Assembly (NCBI GenBank): GCA_028564675.1
Contig: JAOVVO010000477.1
Location: 1-64,000, forward strand
DNA length: 64,000 bases
Direction of reading: 5' to 3'
From: Onchocerca lupi
Lineage: Eukaryota > Nematoda > Chromadorea > Rhabditida > Onchocercidae
Shown one piece after another: positions 25,681 to 39,300 of this stretch. The notes beneath the pieces are model-generated. The model saw nothing but the letters and a program-made list of their open reading frames with translations, was not told where the DNA came from and did not search any database. Position 1 is the first letter of the stretch; the number at the start of each line of letters is the position of its first letter. The translations under genes and the position numbers were made by a program.

Positions 25681-28330
25681 TCTGTGGAGAATTCGCCGTT
25701 TTTCTTCTGATAACAGCACTCTTAATTGATCCACTCTCGAATCTCGATTAGTCCTTCTCACATTTCTTGTCTTCTTTGCTCTTAAACAGCTTGCATTAAT
25801 TAACTAGAACGAACGGAATATGATGGATGGACAGTTGTGAAACGAAATTTTACTTTTTCTTTTTTGAAAATTGCAAATATTGTAGATTTTTCTTTAAAAA
25901 AAAGTGAACAAAAATTAATTTTAATAAATTCGTAAAAGAAAAAACAATGGATTGAACTTTTAAAACCATGTAGTCTCTTTCTTTCTTTCTCGTTCTAAAG
26001 ATGTTTCACGAAGAAAATTTTTTTTTTGCTTTTTTTTTTTTTCGCTTTTTTTTTCATTAATCAACAAAAATTTATTGATTTCTGCAAAAACGCCACAAAT
26101 ATTTATCGGCGACTATGTATATGAATGGGTGGAAAGGGATAAGGATTGGAAAAGAGGATTAGAAGAAGGTTTCAGATATCGCATTTCGAATGTTTGTCTT
26201 TTAGTAAAGAGGTTAAAAAGTACTGCGATTTATGACAAACAAACAAAGAATGTGGGTGGAACATCGCAAGTGATGATTTGTTGAATATTATGAACAAAAA
26301 AAGGCAAAAATCAAGCATTATTAATGATTAGTAAATCAATTAAAGTCAATATAATGATTTTTTTTTTAAAACAATTATTCGCTTTTCTTATAAAATCCCT
26401 CAAACACTTCGATAAGAATGAATAGATGTGATAGAAACTAATTGACCTTTAGTGACCAAAAAGTTATGTCTCTTTTTTTTTTCGTTCTCTTTCCAGTAAT
26501 ATTCTGTGTTTCTATCATCCAATACTCTGTGCTTTTATGTACTTATAAATTGATGTCGATCTCTCAAACTATAACCTTTTGCATATTATTATTGTAAATT
26601 TCTCCTTTCTGATTGAAAATTTTAGATTAATCGAAATAACTTATTTGCAAAATGATTTGTCTAATTTTGATTTCCACCATTTCACCATTATTTAATCTCT
26701 TTAACTTTAAATTATCAATTCTTTAATTTTTAATCAGCTACAATTGTTGCCTTCTAAAGCTTTCTGCTTTTTGCTCCTCTCTAATTAAAATGAATTCGTG
26801 CATATGTAAGCATTTTTAATTAATGTCCATTTTTCATTCATTTTGAATATATTTTCAATTCTTTAATATACCTTTATGGTGTTGTTTTCTGATTGCAATC
26901 GGGCTGCTTAGGCTTATTATTACTTAGTTAGTAAGGCATGTAAGTGATAAAGTCAGAGTTGAAGAATTACAGAGCGTTTGTGAAATAATAATATGGATTT
27001 AGATTTATTTTGAATGGAAAATTTAGGAAAGATGAAAGCGATGCTGAAATATTAATTGTTTTCCCATCTGTTCCTGGATATGATAGACAACTCTTGTAAG
27101 CCAACAAATATGATCAATATTATATTTAGGTCTTTTGTTTATTCAGTTATTAGTATCACGAAAGTATCCATCTTCTTCACAAATTTATATAATCATTCAC
27201 TAGTGATATAAACTTATCATTACTAGAGTTCATATTTATCTGCAGCTGCTTAGTTGTGAGTAAGATTTGTATTTAAGAAACCATCAGGTGCAATGGTGAA
27301 AGGAAGAGGCATTTTGATAATATCACTGATAGCAATGATATGTTGTACATAGATAATTAAACTAATGATGACCGATTGGATCGTAGCGCAATTAAAAATT
27401 GCAAACTCTTCTGGTATATATATGATTGACAATACGTTCCCTTTCTTTTGGCTTCATCCATTGTTTAGTTTTAGGAAAGACAAGTTTCAAATTTTTGAAT
27501 TCAGTGTTTCCTTCACTGCGACTACTGCTGTTATGGTGGTGACACCAAAGTGTGGAATCTCTGGGGGTGCAGTTGGTAAAATTGAAATGGGCAATGGCGG
27601 CAGTAATAGTAGGGAAGCAAAAGAATGACAATTTTCAAGAAAAACACGAACAATGTTAGAAAGACATGAGTAGTTTGCTGATAATCTTATCAGGAAGAGA
27701 TAAACTGTCAATTGTCGGGATATTTGTCTGTTCCATTGATTTTCATTTGTATCTAGGATGAACGATTTCATTTACATATCAATAATGTTCCACTTCTGTT
27801 ATTTTATTGAACTTTGTATCTATCGGAAATTTTGTCGCAATCGTTCCAAATATCTTTTTTTTTTTTAAATTTTTAACATTTATCTTAGGTTTGTTTAAAG
27901 AATGAAATGTATGAATTGAGTGAATTCCGATGGCTATTATCCAGAATGTTACTTACTACTGTTGGAAGAAATGACTCATCACATGAAGCTATGATGTTGA
28001 CAGTAGTAAAAATCAATAAGTGGAGTTTAGGAAGGAAGAGATCACTCATACAAACATATTTTATCAGATTCGAAATCTACAAACAGGAATATGTGAAAGG
28101 AATAGCAGAAAAATTCATTAAATCTTATATTAAATTGAATAACAACTGCTGTTGTTGTGTAACAGATTTTAGGAATTATTTTTGAAACGTTGGAAAAGAA
28201 TTATAAAATGCCAATCATTTTATGGAATTTATTGGTCGTCATAGTAATTTTCTCTTTGGGGACTGTGACAACAAATGTTTTGTTTCCTTTCTTCCGTCTT
28301 CCCTTTTTCATCTTTCTCAAATGGATTGTT

Positions 28331-28354
28331 GAGAGAGAGAGAGAGAGAGAGAGA
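28331..28354. repeat. (GA)n microsatellite
   Basis: Twelve uninterrupted GA units. Confidence 0.95.
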
Positions 28355-30340
28355 GGTTGAACGAACTTGACAAGTGTCTCCAGCTTTTGAATTTAAATTT
28401 TATCTTTTCCATTTATTGTTTAACCAAGCCAGACTTTGCCAATGAATTCATGAAATTAATGAATGATATTAAAATTCATAATTTTCCCTTCTTCCTCTTC
28501 CTGCAAATATTATCATTGTTTCAGTTATCACTGAAATAGTTATTATCAAAACAATAAGTAACAGTAATTGTTGGCATATACTTCGAGCAGCTGTTGTTAA
28601 GAAATGAAATTTTTGCAAGATAATCATACAATAGGTGAATGAAAAATTGCTGACTTATTGCTTCTAATTTCTGACATTTGATTGCTAGAATAATTTAATT
28701 TCACACTAAAAATCAAATTATTATTGCAGCGTTTTGACTTATTTCAACTATTGAACTTCCGTCATTAGACTGGAAATTACTAATAATCTAATATACCAGA
28801 AACTATTGTCCTGGATGTGATATTTGAATTCACTACAGCTGATTAGTTTTCGTTTAATCTCATTTATTTAATCGAATAATTCCTCAACCTGTTTTTGTGG
28901 ATAATGCAATTCTAATTAAGCTCATTGATATAATTAACCTATTTATCACGAATTTGGGTGAGCGAAAGTGCTTTACATCATTTTACCGTAATTAATATTT
29001 CAAAATTGGAGAATATTACAAGGAGAGAGAAGAGGCAACATCTTGACGCATTGTTGCTTTTTTTATTTGTTTGTACAGTTGTGTTAGTTCAATGTTGGAA
29101 GAAGCAGTGCATGGTTGTTTTTCTTCCGATCATTACAAATTATCAATTTCATATGGTATTTCATTTTCTTCTCATTCTGTTATCATTATCACTCTTATCA
29201 TTGTTTCCAATTGTTATGATCAACGATCGTTCAGATAAGATGAAAGCGAGAAGACTGCAACAAGTTATCATTGATGGTCATCTTTTAAAATTCATTTCAC
29301 TTTATACACTGAAAAGTCGAAATTGTTTCTGAAACTTGACTAAGATTAATATTTTTCGTAATGCAATCGCGATATCACTATATACAGATGTCACATCCCA
29401 TTTATCAGCTATATAAACTAATAAAACATGATGAAATGATCATGAAATAGACTGATAATATATTTGGAAGAATACTTGAGTTATTTAGCTGAATGTTAGC
29501 AAAGGCCTTTTCATGTCAGTTTTGCGGAAAGAATCGAAAAAAGAGAAAAAAAAAACGGACACATTTTTTGAATACTCGAGAGTGTACTAGTGGATGCAAT
29601 CAATCGTGAATCATTTTCTGAAATTTTTTTAAACATTTCTCTACTAATTTTTCGTTTTATTATTTTTAAAAGGCTTCTATTGAGTGAAGTATGTGTATGT
29701 GTCAACTTTTTGAATAGTTTATAGTGATTTTAGCTCCAACTTCATTGATGAGTGCTAATTCGAAATTTTCTCACTAAAAAAAGAATCTTTTTCAATTTTT
29801 CTTTTTAATTTGCATGTACTGCAGTAGGCATAATGTTGTAAGTTAAGCTTGAAGAAAACTTTTGCTGTTACTTTTTATTTTCATATTTCGCATCATTTCA
29901 ATGTATAGTTGTGAGTTCCGATGATCATCACTGATAGTATAGTTAAGCTTTCAGAAAAAAGTCTCCATTCTTTTTTCTGATAATCACCAAAAATCTATTT
30001 CTACTTAAAAGATCTTTCCCAATTTTTTGCTTTTAGTAATTTAAACATAAATTTTTCTATTTAATCTAAATTCACGGTGATTTTCCTTTCTGCTATCGGA
30101 ATGCTTTAATGCCAATAATGTAAAAAAAAAAAGGAAAGAAACTGGTTTTTATAGTAATAGAAATATTTTGGTGAAAATATCTTAAGAAGCATGCCATATA
30201 AATCGTTATTTTAGAGGAGAAATTCGAAAGAGGAAGGGACATAGGGTAGCTGGAAATGCGTAAGAGTAATAACAGTTAAATTTCAATAAGTTGTTGATCA
30301 TTCGAAATTTACGACATAAGCAGATTTGCAGTATTTTAAA

Positions 30341-31212
30341 ACTTCATTTTCTTCACAATTCGCTACATTAATTAAAATATTTGAAAAACTTGATAGGTAT
30401 GGAGGCTTTGTGGATCTGAAGAATATTCCAATTTAAAATAATTGTGAGATTACATTTTAATTAATTGTACTATGACAACAAAGAGTCATTCATTGCTTGG
30501 AGCGGCCATTATTCATCTTCATAGGCATGCCGCTAAGGCTTGTGGGATAGATGACACTCAATTTTGCGCAGTCGTTTCGCTCTTACTTCTCCTTAGAGCT
30601 AGCTAATTTCATATCAGAATGAAGTAGCCAATTTTATCTTTCTTTAAATTCAAACTAAAATATAGTTTGGCCCAGCTTTTCATCATGACATATTTAATGA
30701 AAATCTTGCAATTTCTTGAAAAATAAGACTGACACACTCTCCTTCTTCAAAGTTCTTTAAAAAACGCCTTGTTTTATTTATGAACACTTCGTTATAAATT
30801 ATCACAATAAAATTGTGATATAGTAACTTGCATTACTCATAACAGCACTGATAGGTACTGTTAAGATTTTTATCAGCGGAAGAGAGTCACTATTTCTTTT
30901 GGATGATTGAACAGACTTTGTCAACTGTCATTTTCATTCTTTATCTTTGTCTTCTCTTTTCTTTGATTAAATATCACAATATTTAATAATGAGAATGGAT
31001 GAAATAGTAGTATTGTCTGTCCATCTGTCCACTCTTTTTAGTTGTCATAATAGATCCAATCCGAATGAAAGTCGGCAATATTCGTGACACTGATAAGCTT
31101 CATTTTCTTCACGGTTCACTACATCGATTGAAATATTCCAAAAATTTGTCAAGTATGGAGGCTTTGTGGATTTGAAAAATATTTCAAAGTTTAAAATAAC
31201 TATAACATTACT
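30341..31212. repeat. Dispersed direct repeat pair, about 115 bp
   Basis: 30341-30455 and 31097-31212 are diverged copies in the same orientation. Shared blocks are CTTCATTTTCTTCAC, the exact core GTATGGAGGCTTTGTGGAT, and TTTAAAATAA. This is probably an old interspersed repeat family of this genome. Confidence 0.7.
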
Positions 31213-31478
31213 CCATATAAGTTGTCGATTAAAATTCTATTTATATTTTCGTTGTCAAAAACATAATCCATTCTTGAAAATTTTTGTAAATTTGCCCATC
31301 GGAACTTGCTGACTTATTGTTCTTATTAGCTCTTAACATAAAACTAAACTTATCTGCTCAAATTATTCTGCCCTAACTACAATTTATTTTGCTTACCTAA
31401 TTCAGCACAGAGATTAATCCAATTCAATATTTGTTCTATCAGTTTATCTCTTATCGAAATATCAATAACTGAGTCAAC

Positions 31479-31572
31479 GAATGAAGATAGGAAGAATTAC
31501 ACGTAACCAATGAACGAAGATAGGAAGAATTGCACGTAATCACTGAATGAAGATAGAAGGAATTGCACGTAA
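31479..31572. repeat. 33-bp tandem repeat, three copies
   Basis: Units start at 31479, 31512 and 31545. Each carries GAAYGAAGATAG followed by an AGGAATT-like stretch and CACGTAA. CACGTA repeats three times at a 33-base period. No coding frame follows the period. Confidence 0.85.
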
Positions 31573-32857
31573 AAAGCAATTGAGGTAGAAGTTGAAGGCA
31601 GTAGAGGAAATCTGAGAAAGATGGTAATACAATATATTTTAGCCAAAAAAGTGTAGGAACTCAATGTTTATGCTAATTTAGTTGGTACAAACTCAGTAAT
31701 TTGCGAGCTCGATGATTCTGTCACTTCTCAGTTTAAATTCTCACCTTACTTTCCGCTTTCTTGCACTCTGAAAAGCAAATGAGTAAAGGAAAACGCTAAA
31801 ATGAAGTAGATACGTGCAGAAAGGTACGAGAATTGTAGGAATCACTGTTGAACCTGTGGCTGATGTAATTCAGAGCGATTGTCTTTTGCTTTCCTGTGAC
31901 TATATTTTCCTCCAAATCACCTTCATTCCTCATTTCTCTCCCAAAAAAACAAGATGTTATTTATATTCTTGTTTTATTCATTCCATTCCAAATGTTTCTG
32001 AATTTTGCAGATTAGTTTTTCGGAATTTTAACTGTTTTACCTGATCAAAAATGCACTTTACTTTCTCTATTAAACTTTGAGAAGAGAAAAAAAGGACAAT
32101 AAATTTTTGATATATTCATGGAGAAGAAAAAGTCTTTTAATGGCTAATGAAAATTGTAGAATTTTTTAGAGGCATATGTGTTGTATTTATTTAGGTGTCT
32201 TACATTATACATATGTGAAAATATATATAAATTATTTTGAGAAATATTTTGTTGGCACTCGTTGTATCTTTATTGCATTATTAATTATTGCTATCTTATA
32301 AATTGAATCATTAATTGCTCTATCATTTGGCTTCAGGATTACTTAATTTTCGATTAATGCTTAGAATGTGATAAGTTGATTAGAATCTTGGAGCATGAAA
32401 ACATATTAAGTTTGTCATATTTTCAGACCTGATGTTGCGCGAACAGTCTTGTCTTTTTTTTATAATTTAGCTATTTATATAGACCTAAAAACCTCTTGTT
32501 GGGAATATTGAATATTTAAGTTCCCACCTTTTATACTATATTTAGAAGAGAAAAAAAGTAACTATTTCAGGTGTGATAGATGTTGCTACAATCGGGAAAT
32601 CCGCACTGCTTTTGAATAACATTAGATGTGATGATTGCTATTGCTCAGATAATGACAATTACGCAACGCAGAAGTTTATACCACTCTTTAAAGTCGTCTC
32701 ATCAACACCACTGGTTGATTTGTAAATTTCTTGCAGCTTATTATTTTCATCATCCTTTCCCAATAATTACTAAATTCACCAATATTATAACAATCTCTGT
32801 CACTAACCAAATAATTCATCCCTAGTTGATGATCTCTTTTTGTTTGTTTTTTTTTTC

Positions 32858-32858
<1 letters not shown>

Positions 32859-32894
<36 letters not shown>
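32859..32894. repeat. Poly-T tract (36 T)
   Basis: An uninterrupted T run preceded by shorter T runs. The length in an assembly is unreliable. Confidence 0.9.
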
Positions 32895-32897
<3 letters not shown>

Positions 32898-35123
32898 TAT
32901 TAGATTAGTCCTACTGATATGAAATTTTATTCCAGAAATAATAGGAAAAAGTAGCAGCAATATATATTTATAAAAGGTGAGGAAATGTTACGCCAAAATA
33001 TGATTTAAGTTGAAATTGCATTTTGGACTCTTCAAACGTTTATTCTGCATCCATCCTTGATAGAAGAGATTTTCGTTGCGATGATACTTATAAAATAAAC
33101 TCTCACTTTGAATTCAAAATAGAGAAATAAATGGTTTAAATGTTGCACAGAAATGGATGTCTTTTTTCCTTCATTCATTTCTTTCTTATAATTAGTTTTT
33201 TAAAGATGATTTTGATAGCCTTCGTATCGTTCCGATTGATTTATTATCCATGCATATGTGTTAAGGATTCATCGTTTTTCCAGGGGGCAAAGATATGAGA
33301 AGGAAATGGATGGATTGCTTTGGAAACCTGGTAAAATGTGTGTATGTGTGTGCAGACTTGAGTACACGCATATGCACACACGCATTTAGTGACAGAATAG
33401 AAAATGGAAATAGTATACTGTTTCAGTGAAATGTTGACACTTAATGTGACCAGTCTTGGTGACAGTTGTGTCCCATTATCGGTTATAGTTAATTATATCA
33501 TTTAGTTTACCATTTTTCGCAACATATATCCCAAGTTATTTCGAATGTAATTTTGGTTCAAACATCGATTTCAGTTTTAGATCAAATTGAAAGCGAGTTT
33601 GCACCATGATTAGTTTGGCTTTCTTTTTGCAATTAAGGATTCATAATCCGATTCATTTGTTGGAAATTGTTTTTACTTGACCGTTGTGACCGTTTCAGTT
33701 TATATGTGATAAGTGACATTAATCATAGGTATCACACATGAGTGAGTAATGTTTTTAGTGGTATATTTGACCCAGTAGGAAATAAAGTGAAGAGTTGTGA
33801 CCTCAGGCTATTACACAGTAATAGCCACTTGAGTCATCAACTAGTTCTATTTATCATTTTTTCCTCCCGCTGTGCCTCTTTTATGCTTTTGAATGTTGTT
33901 TAAGAAAGGTGGGACGATAGGAAGAAGTATCGATGACCGAAGGTGGAGACGAGAGAGGGAATGGGAAAGAATCTGTTGTCCACATGAAGAGGAAATAATT
34001 GATGATATAGTAATGAAGTAGTGATTACGATGACCTCTGAGAACGGCTTCCTCATCCGGTGGCGGCAACTAAAAAAAAAAAAAAAACCACTGCTTCCAAG
34101 ATTATTGCGAGATCGCAAGGGAAGAATTAAGAAGAAAGGCAATACAACGAAGACTTCTTAACAATCACTGATAGATTGGGGCGAATGATAGATCATTCGC
34201 AGATGAGAGAGAGAGTTGAACAATATGGTTTTTTTTTTTTCTTCAGATTTCATCTTTTTCTTTTTTCATTACAGTTTCAGGGGATTGCCAACTTCTGAGG
34301 GGTGATATTTTACCAATACAACTCAGTCTTTTATTGCAAAAGACTTTACAATCTGACGAAGAATGTGCCGTAATCAAATTGGACTAAATAGCATAAGGAC
34401 AGGAATTCTACTTTCTTCCTCACTATTTTAAACCCCTTAATTTGCATTCTTTATATTAAATTAGGCAATTCGCAACAGGAGATCATGATGAGGATACTAA
34501 AGCTTTTTTGTGAAACAGTTATTGTTGATTTCTAATCTTTCACAAATTCCGCATTTTTTGAAAATGTTGGAAGTATGCTATAAGGAGGGTGAGGAGCGGT
34601 GATGGTAGTAAGAAGTCAGTGTTTTAAGATTTTTTTTTGATGATAACGAATAAATTTTGTTATGCATTTATTTCTCTATCATTGTTTATATTCATTTAAA
34701 TCGATTTATCACTGATAAAATCGCATCATTAATCATATATTTTAATAATTTGAAATAACTATATACTTCGCAAAATGATTCATCTTTTTTCCCGGTTTCT
34801 ATTTTTGATATTAGCAAATCGATTTTTTTGTGATCATTGTTATATGAGTGACTTCTTTCTAATGCTGTGGCGATCATTAATAAATATATGTGCCTGTAAC
34901 ATTTACTCAACGCCATTCTATGCTTTCTTGATAACGTCATTTGTGTAAGTCATATCAGGATGATAAGTATATATTTATACAAACATACAGAAAATGGAAG
35001 ATAAGTACTGAAAATCTGACAAGATATTGTAATTGAAGTTTTTATTTAAGAAAATTAATTAGTGACCTTTAGGTGGCTCTTCTTCCCTGTACCTTTTAAC
35101 TACCTGTTCATATTGTGTGTACT

Positions 35124-35151
35124 TTATTATTATTATTACTATTATTATTAT
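35124..35151. repeat. (ATT)n microsatellite
   Basis: A TTA/ATT run with a single C interruption. Confidence 0.9.
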
Positions 35152-36280
35152 GTTGCGAACTGCTGGCCTTCTTTTTGTTCAGTACCTGTCTTTCATCCCA
35201 CCTGATTGATTAATCCCTTATGCAAATAGAAGTGCCAGGCAGGAGATCCGTATCTATCCATTACGAAAGGAATTTTAATTCTTATGTCCCTTCCCATCCA
35301 TTTTTCCTTCTAAACTTTTTACATGCAGCATTTGTGTATTCCTTTAAAACAGCCGGTGAGAGAATTCAGTCGCTCTGATTTTTCTTTTTTTTCTATGAGA
35401 TGAGTAAATTTATATGAGCTGTTTTGGGAGTAGAGAATGAGAAACATCTTTTATTGTGAATCTTTTGCATAAAAGTATTGAAACCAAAGAATTCTTTGGT
35501 CGGAAAATTGAAAATTTAGGACTTATTTCGAGTAGCAATTGATTAACACAGTAAAAATTTCAGTTATAAAATTGTTAAAATTCAGTTCAATTTCAACCGT
35601 TTAGATAATTAATATAATTGTTCTTTTCAACTTCCACATCTTGTAATTTAATCTTTTCCTTTTCTCATCAATTAAATTTTTAGAATAAATTATTTCATTA
35701 TTGCTTGTGAACAATTTTGCAATGATCTACTGCCTTAATCTTTTTCCGAATGAATTCCCCATTTTTCGCTTCATCTATATAATTCTCTCTCATAGGTGAG
35801 TTGCACTAACTCCCATGGGTAGAGTCGACTTCACCATTTTATGTTTAAAATTATGAGTTGAAATGACTATGGTAATGATGATTCCCTTTCGTTTTCATTG
35901 AGGCCCAATATATTTCTGAAATAAAAAAAAGAAACAGTTTCAAGTTTTGTTGTTGAACAATTCCTGAATCAAATTCCAGAAATCGTAAAAGATTTCCTTT
36001 TGCTACTTTTGAAAGTTGAATTTTAAATATTCTTAATTTATTGCTGTCATCTACAGATAGTGCCATTGCCTCTGCACTCTCCTATTATCTTAACTCTCTT
36101 CCACATGCTGATTTCGGCGATGACAGTGATAAAGTGATCACATTGGTACTTATCGATAACCGACTGATTGCATCTCTTACTAATGCATACAAAGACCAAA
36201 CTCGCTCACCTCAAGCACTTTTTTAGCGACATGCATCGCGTGTATGTCACCAACTGCCCGCATTTTGTACGTATCTGTCT

Positions 36281-36318
36281 CTGTATGTGTATGTGTATGT
36301 GTATGTATGTGTGTGCGT
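36281..36318. repeat. TG/TATG low-complexity tract
   Basis: Repeated GTATGTGTATGTG units. Confidence 0.85.
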
Positions 36319-39300
36319 ATGTTTGTATTTGAGTAGTAGTTGTCTACTCGAATAGTTTTACTGCATTTGCCGCGATGGCTTTTATTTCTTTAGATGTCCG
36401 CGTGTCGTCGTCGCTCTTCGCGTCGCAGTTTTATGCTACTGGTCTGATTTACATTGTAGAATTCTACTTTGTAATCGTTATTTCCATCGCTATAATCATT
36501 TCCTCATTATCATTATCACTCCATCCCATCATTGTCTGTATTCTCATTAACACAACAATCCCTTCAATATTCTCCTTATCATTCTTATCATTATTTCCTG
36601 CTTTAAAGTTTTACCATTCGCAGTGCTCGCATGCATTATTACTTTTCGAAAAGTAATCGGAGTAGATAATAAGCCGACATATGGAGAAAAGAAAAAGATA
36701 AAGGGAAGGACAAGAAGAGAAACAGAGGAGATTATCATGAATGTTACCATGTGCAAAATGTGAAATGGTCACCAAATGTTCTAGACTAGAATTTATGCTT
36801 CTTAATTGCTTCGGTCTTGGCCGTGAGCGAAAACCCTAATAGTCAACGAACCAATTTTCATTTCGATCCTTGACATTTTTGCTTAACTAACTAATATCAT
36901 TTTGATTCTTTCATCATCATTTTGTCATTTCAAAATAGTTTCCTAATTGGAATTAATATTAATAATATTAGGGATGAATTTATCTGTAATTTTTCTTTTC
37001 TTAGCAAAATTAAATTTAGGACTCAGAACTTTCTACTTCTTAAGATATGCGATTTTATTGTTTCGCTGATTTGAAATCTTTTTTTTCTATTTTTTATTTT
37101 TACACTTTATATTTGATATCAGGATCTTCAAAACATTATTTTTTTTTTTTTTTGCAGTGAATCACTCGTTTTGAAGATGCTGATTTCAGAATGTTAGTTG
37201 TCAAGCAGTCTAATTGTTCAGCACTAATAACAAAATTAGGAAGCAGTTTCCTTCAGTTACTGTGACTGTTCACTAATGGTAATTGACGTCCTATTCTGAG
37301 GTCACAGATGCACCGTATTACTGAAAATCTCTGACATGTCGTTAGATTTCTGCTACTATGCATCAGTCTAAAAATATTGATAGTTTTTGCTTTATTTAAT
37401 TGAGAACAAAGAAAATAAGGAAAATTCAGAAGAGAATTTGAAGTTATTCTTCTCTTTGGCGGTTGGTATTAGAAATTGAGTTTCCTTAGGTGTAAAAGTA
37501 TGTAAATAATCATTACAAGATTCGTCTTGCACTGTAGAATACTGATTTAACTATAATGAGAATTGAAATGTGATATATTTATACCAAGACAACAGAAGGA
37601 AGGTAAAAAAAGTCGAACATTACAGTATGATCTAATATATAAATTTGGGCATACATGATCACTCATTTATGTACATTTGCAAAAAATTTCTCTTTAACGT
37701 CTTAAAACTCATATAGGAATCATCGACAAGAAATAAGTCGATAGATTATAACAATTATTGATCGCTTTTTTTCAACGGCTTCTATTGACATTGTTCATTA
37801 TTTGTTCAAAGGGCAACGCCACAAATATCAAATAGGAGTAGTACTGTTTTTTTTTTTTTTTTTCTTTATCACGTTTTTATTCAACTAAAAAAGAATTATT
37901 CCTCTTTGCGACTTTCCAGCAGGAATTAAAAAGATTTTCTAGTCAGAAATTTTTTAATTCTATTTTCTTCAATGAAACTATCCATATCTTATGTGATCCT
38001 TCTTCTCTAAACTTTGGTTTGGATTTTTTCCATGGATCATATCTTTGACAAATCGTGTTTTAATCAACTCTCATTTAGTTTGTTCACTAGCAGATGTATA
38101 TATTAAGTTAATTGCGTATGGAGGCACTTCTCTATTTACTATCCGCTCATAGTTGTCTCTCATTCCTTTCTCAAAAGATTTTTTACCTTTTCGAAAAGGT
38201 TCTCTTTTTATTAGGCTTATTTAAGTTGAATCGGTTTTATAAAAGAGTTTGTTTAGTTAATCATGTTATGTACTCTCTTAAATATCATATATTTGCTTTT
38301 ATAAATTAGTAATCGATAAGAGAATTTTAGTTGTTTACATTAATCTAAAGTATGTATATGTATTGTAGTAGGTTAGTTCAGAATCTGCGTTACATCTAAT
38401 TATGCAACATTTCATTAATTTTTTTTACTTTTTTGTATAGCTTTGTAGCTACCGATCATTTACCTGTTCAGTTGCGTCCACAAAACTGCTCTTTTTAAAG
38501 AATTTATGAAAAAAGGTCGAATGAAATTGTAGTGATTGTTAATGATTAATGATAGTAGAATGGGAATCAATTTGTATGCAAAAGATAAGATACTTTTGAG
38601 AATATCATCTGGCCTAGTGTTTCTATACATTTTGTTTTTGATCTTGAATTTTATTTTTCCAATACAATAAATAGCTTGTGCGGCTTTACTTTTATTGACA
38701 TTGAACTACTTTAGAAACTGGTTCTTTCCAGTCTCACTGTCTGTACTATAAATTTTTGTATTTAGAAAGGGAATCGCTAGAGAAAAATATTCAATAATTT
38801 TTCGAATGAATTTCATTAAGTTGAATGCTTTCTTTGATGTTTACTTATTAATTTCATTTATTCATTCATTTATTCCACTGTTGTTTATTTTTGACTATAG
38901 ACAAATGTAGATTCATAGAAGCATATAAACGAAGATGCAACCTGACATGCTACTAGCAATGTGATATGCTTTTGCAATTCTTTAAGGGATTTGTATCTGA
39001 AAATCATCAAAGAATGCATCTGGAATGCAGTTTTCAGGCTTCTTATATGTAATTCTGCTTAATTCGTATAATCAGTTAATCGTTGACAAAGGACTATTTT
39101 GAATGGAAAATTACTTGTTTACATTTTTCATCAATTTGAAATATCGCACCATTTGAATGGTAATTTTTCTTGTATTAATCATCGAATTATTAATGCGAAC
39201 TTCAAATACTGTTCATTGATTCGTTTATTCAGGACATACGCATTTCTGTTTAGTTGTTACGAGTGCTGATGATTGATTAATACATATATTATATTTCTGT

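Noticed and set aside
28958..29332. 124-codon frame with hydrophobic segments
   Set aside because: No ATG at its start, T-rich composition and no recognisable motif or splice context.
31479..31572. CRISPR-like array
   Set aside because: The 33-bp units are contiguous without unique spacers, in a eukaryotic setting, so this is a minisatellite.
32688..32960. Lysine-rich minus-strand frame
   Set aside because: The poly-Lys run is the complement of the poly-T tract.
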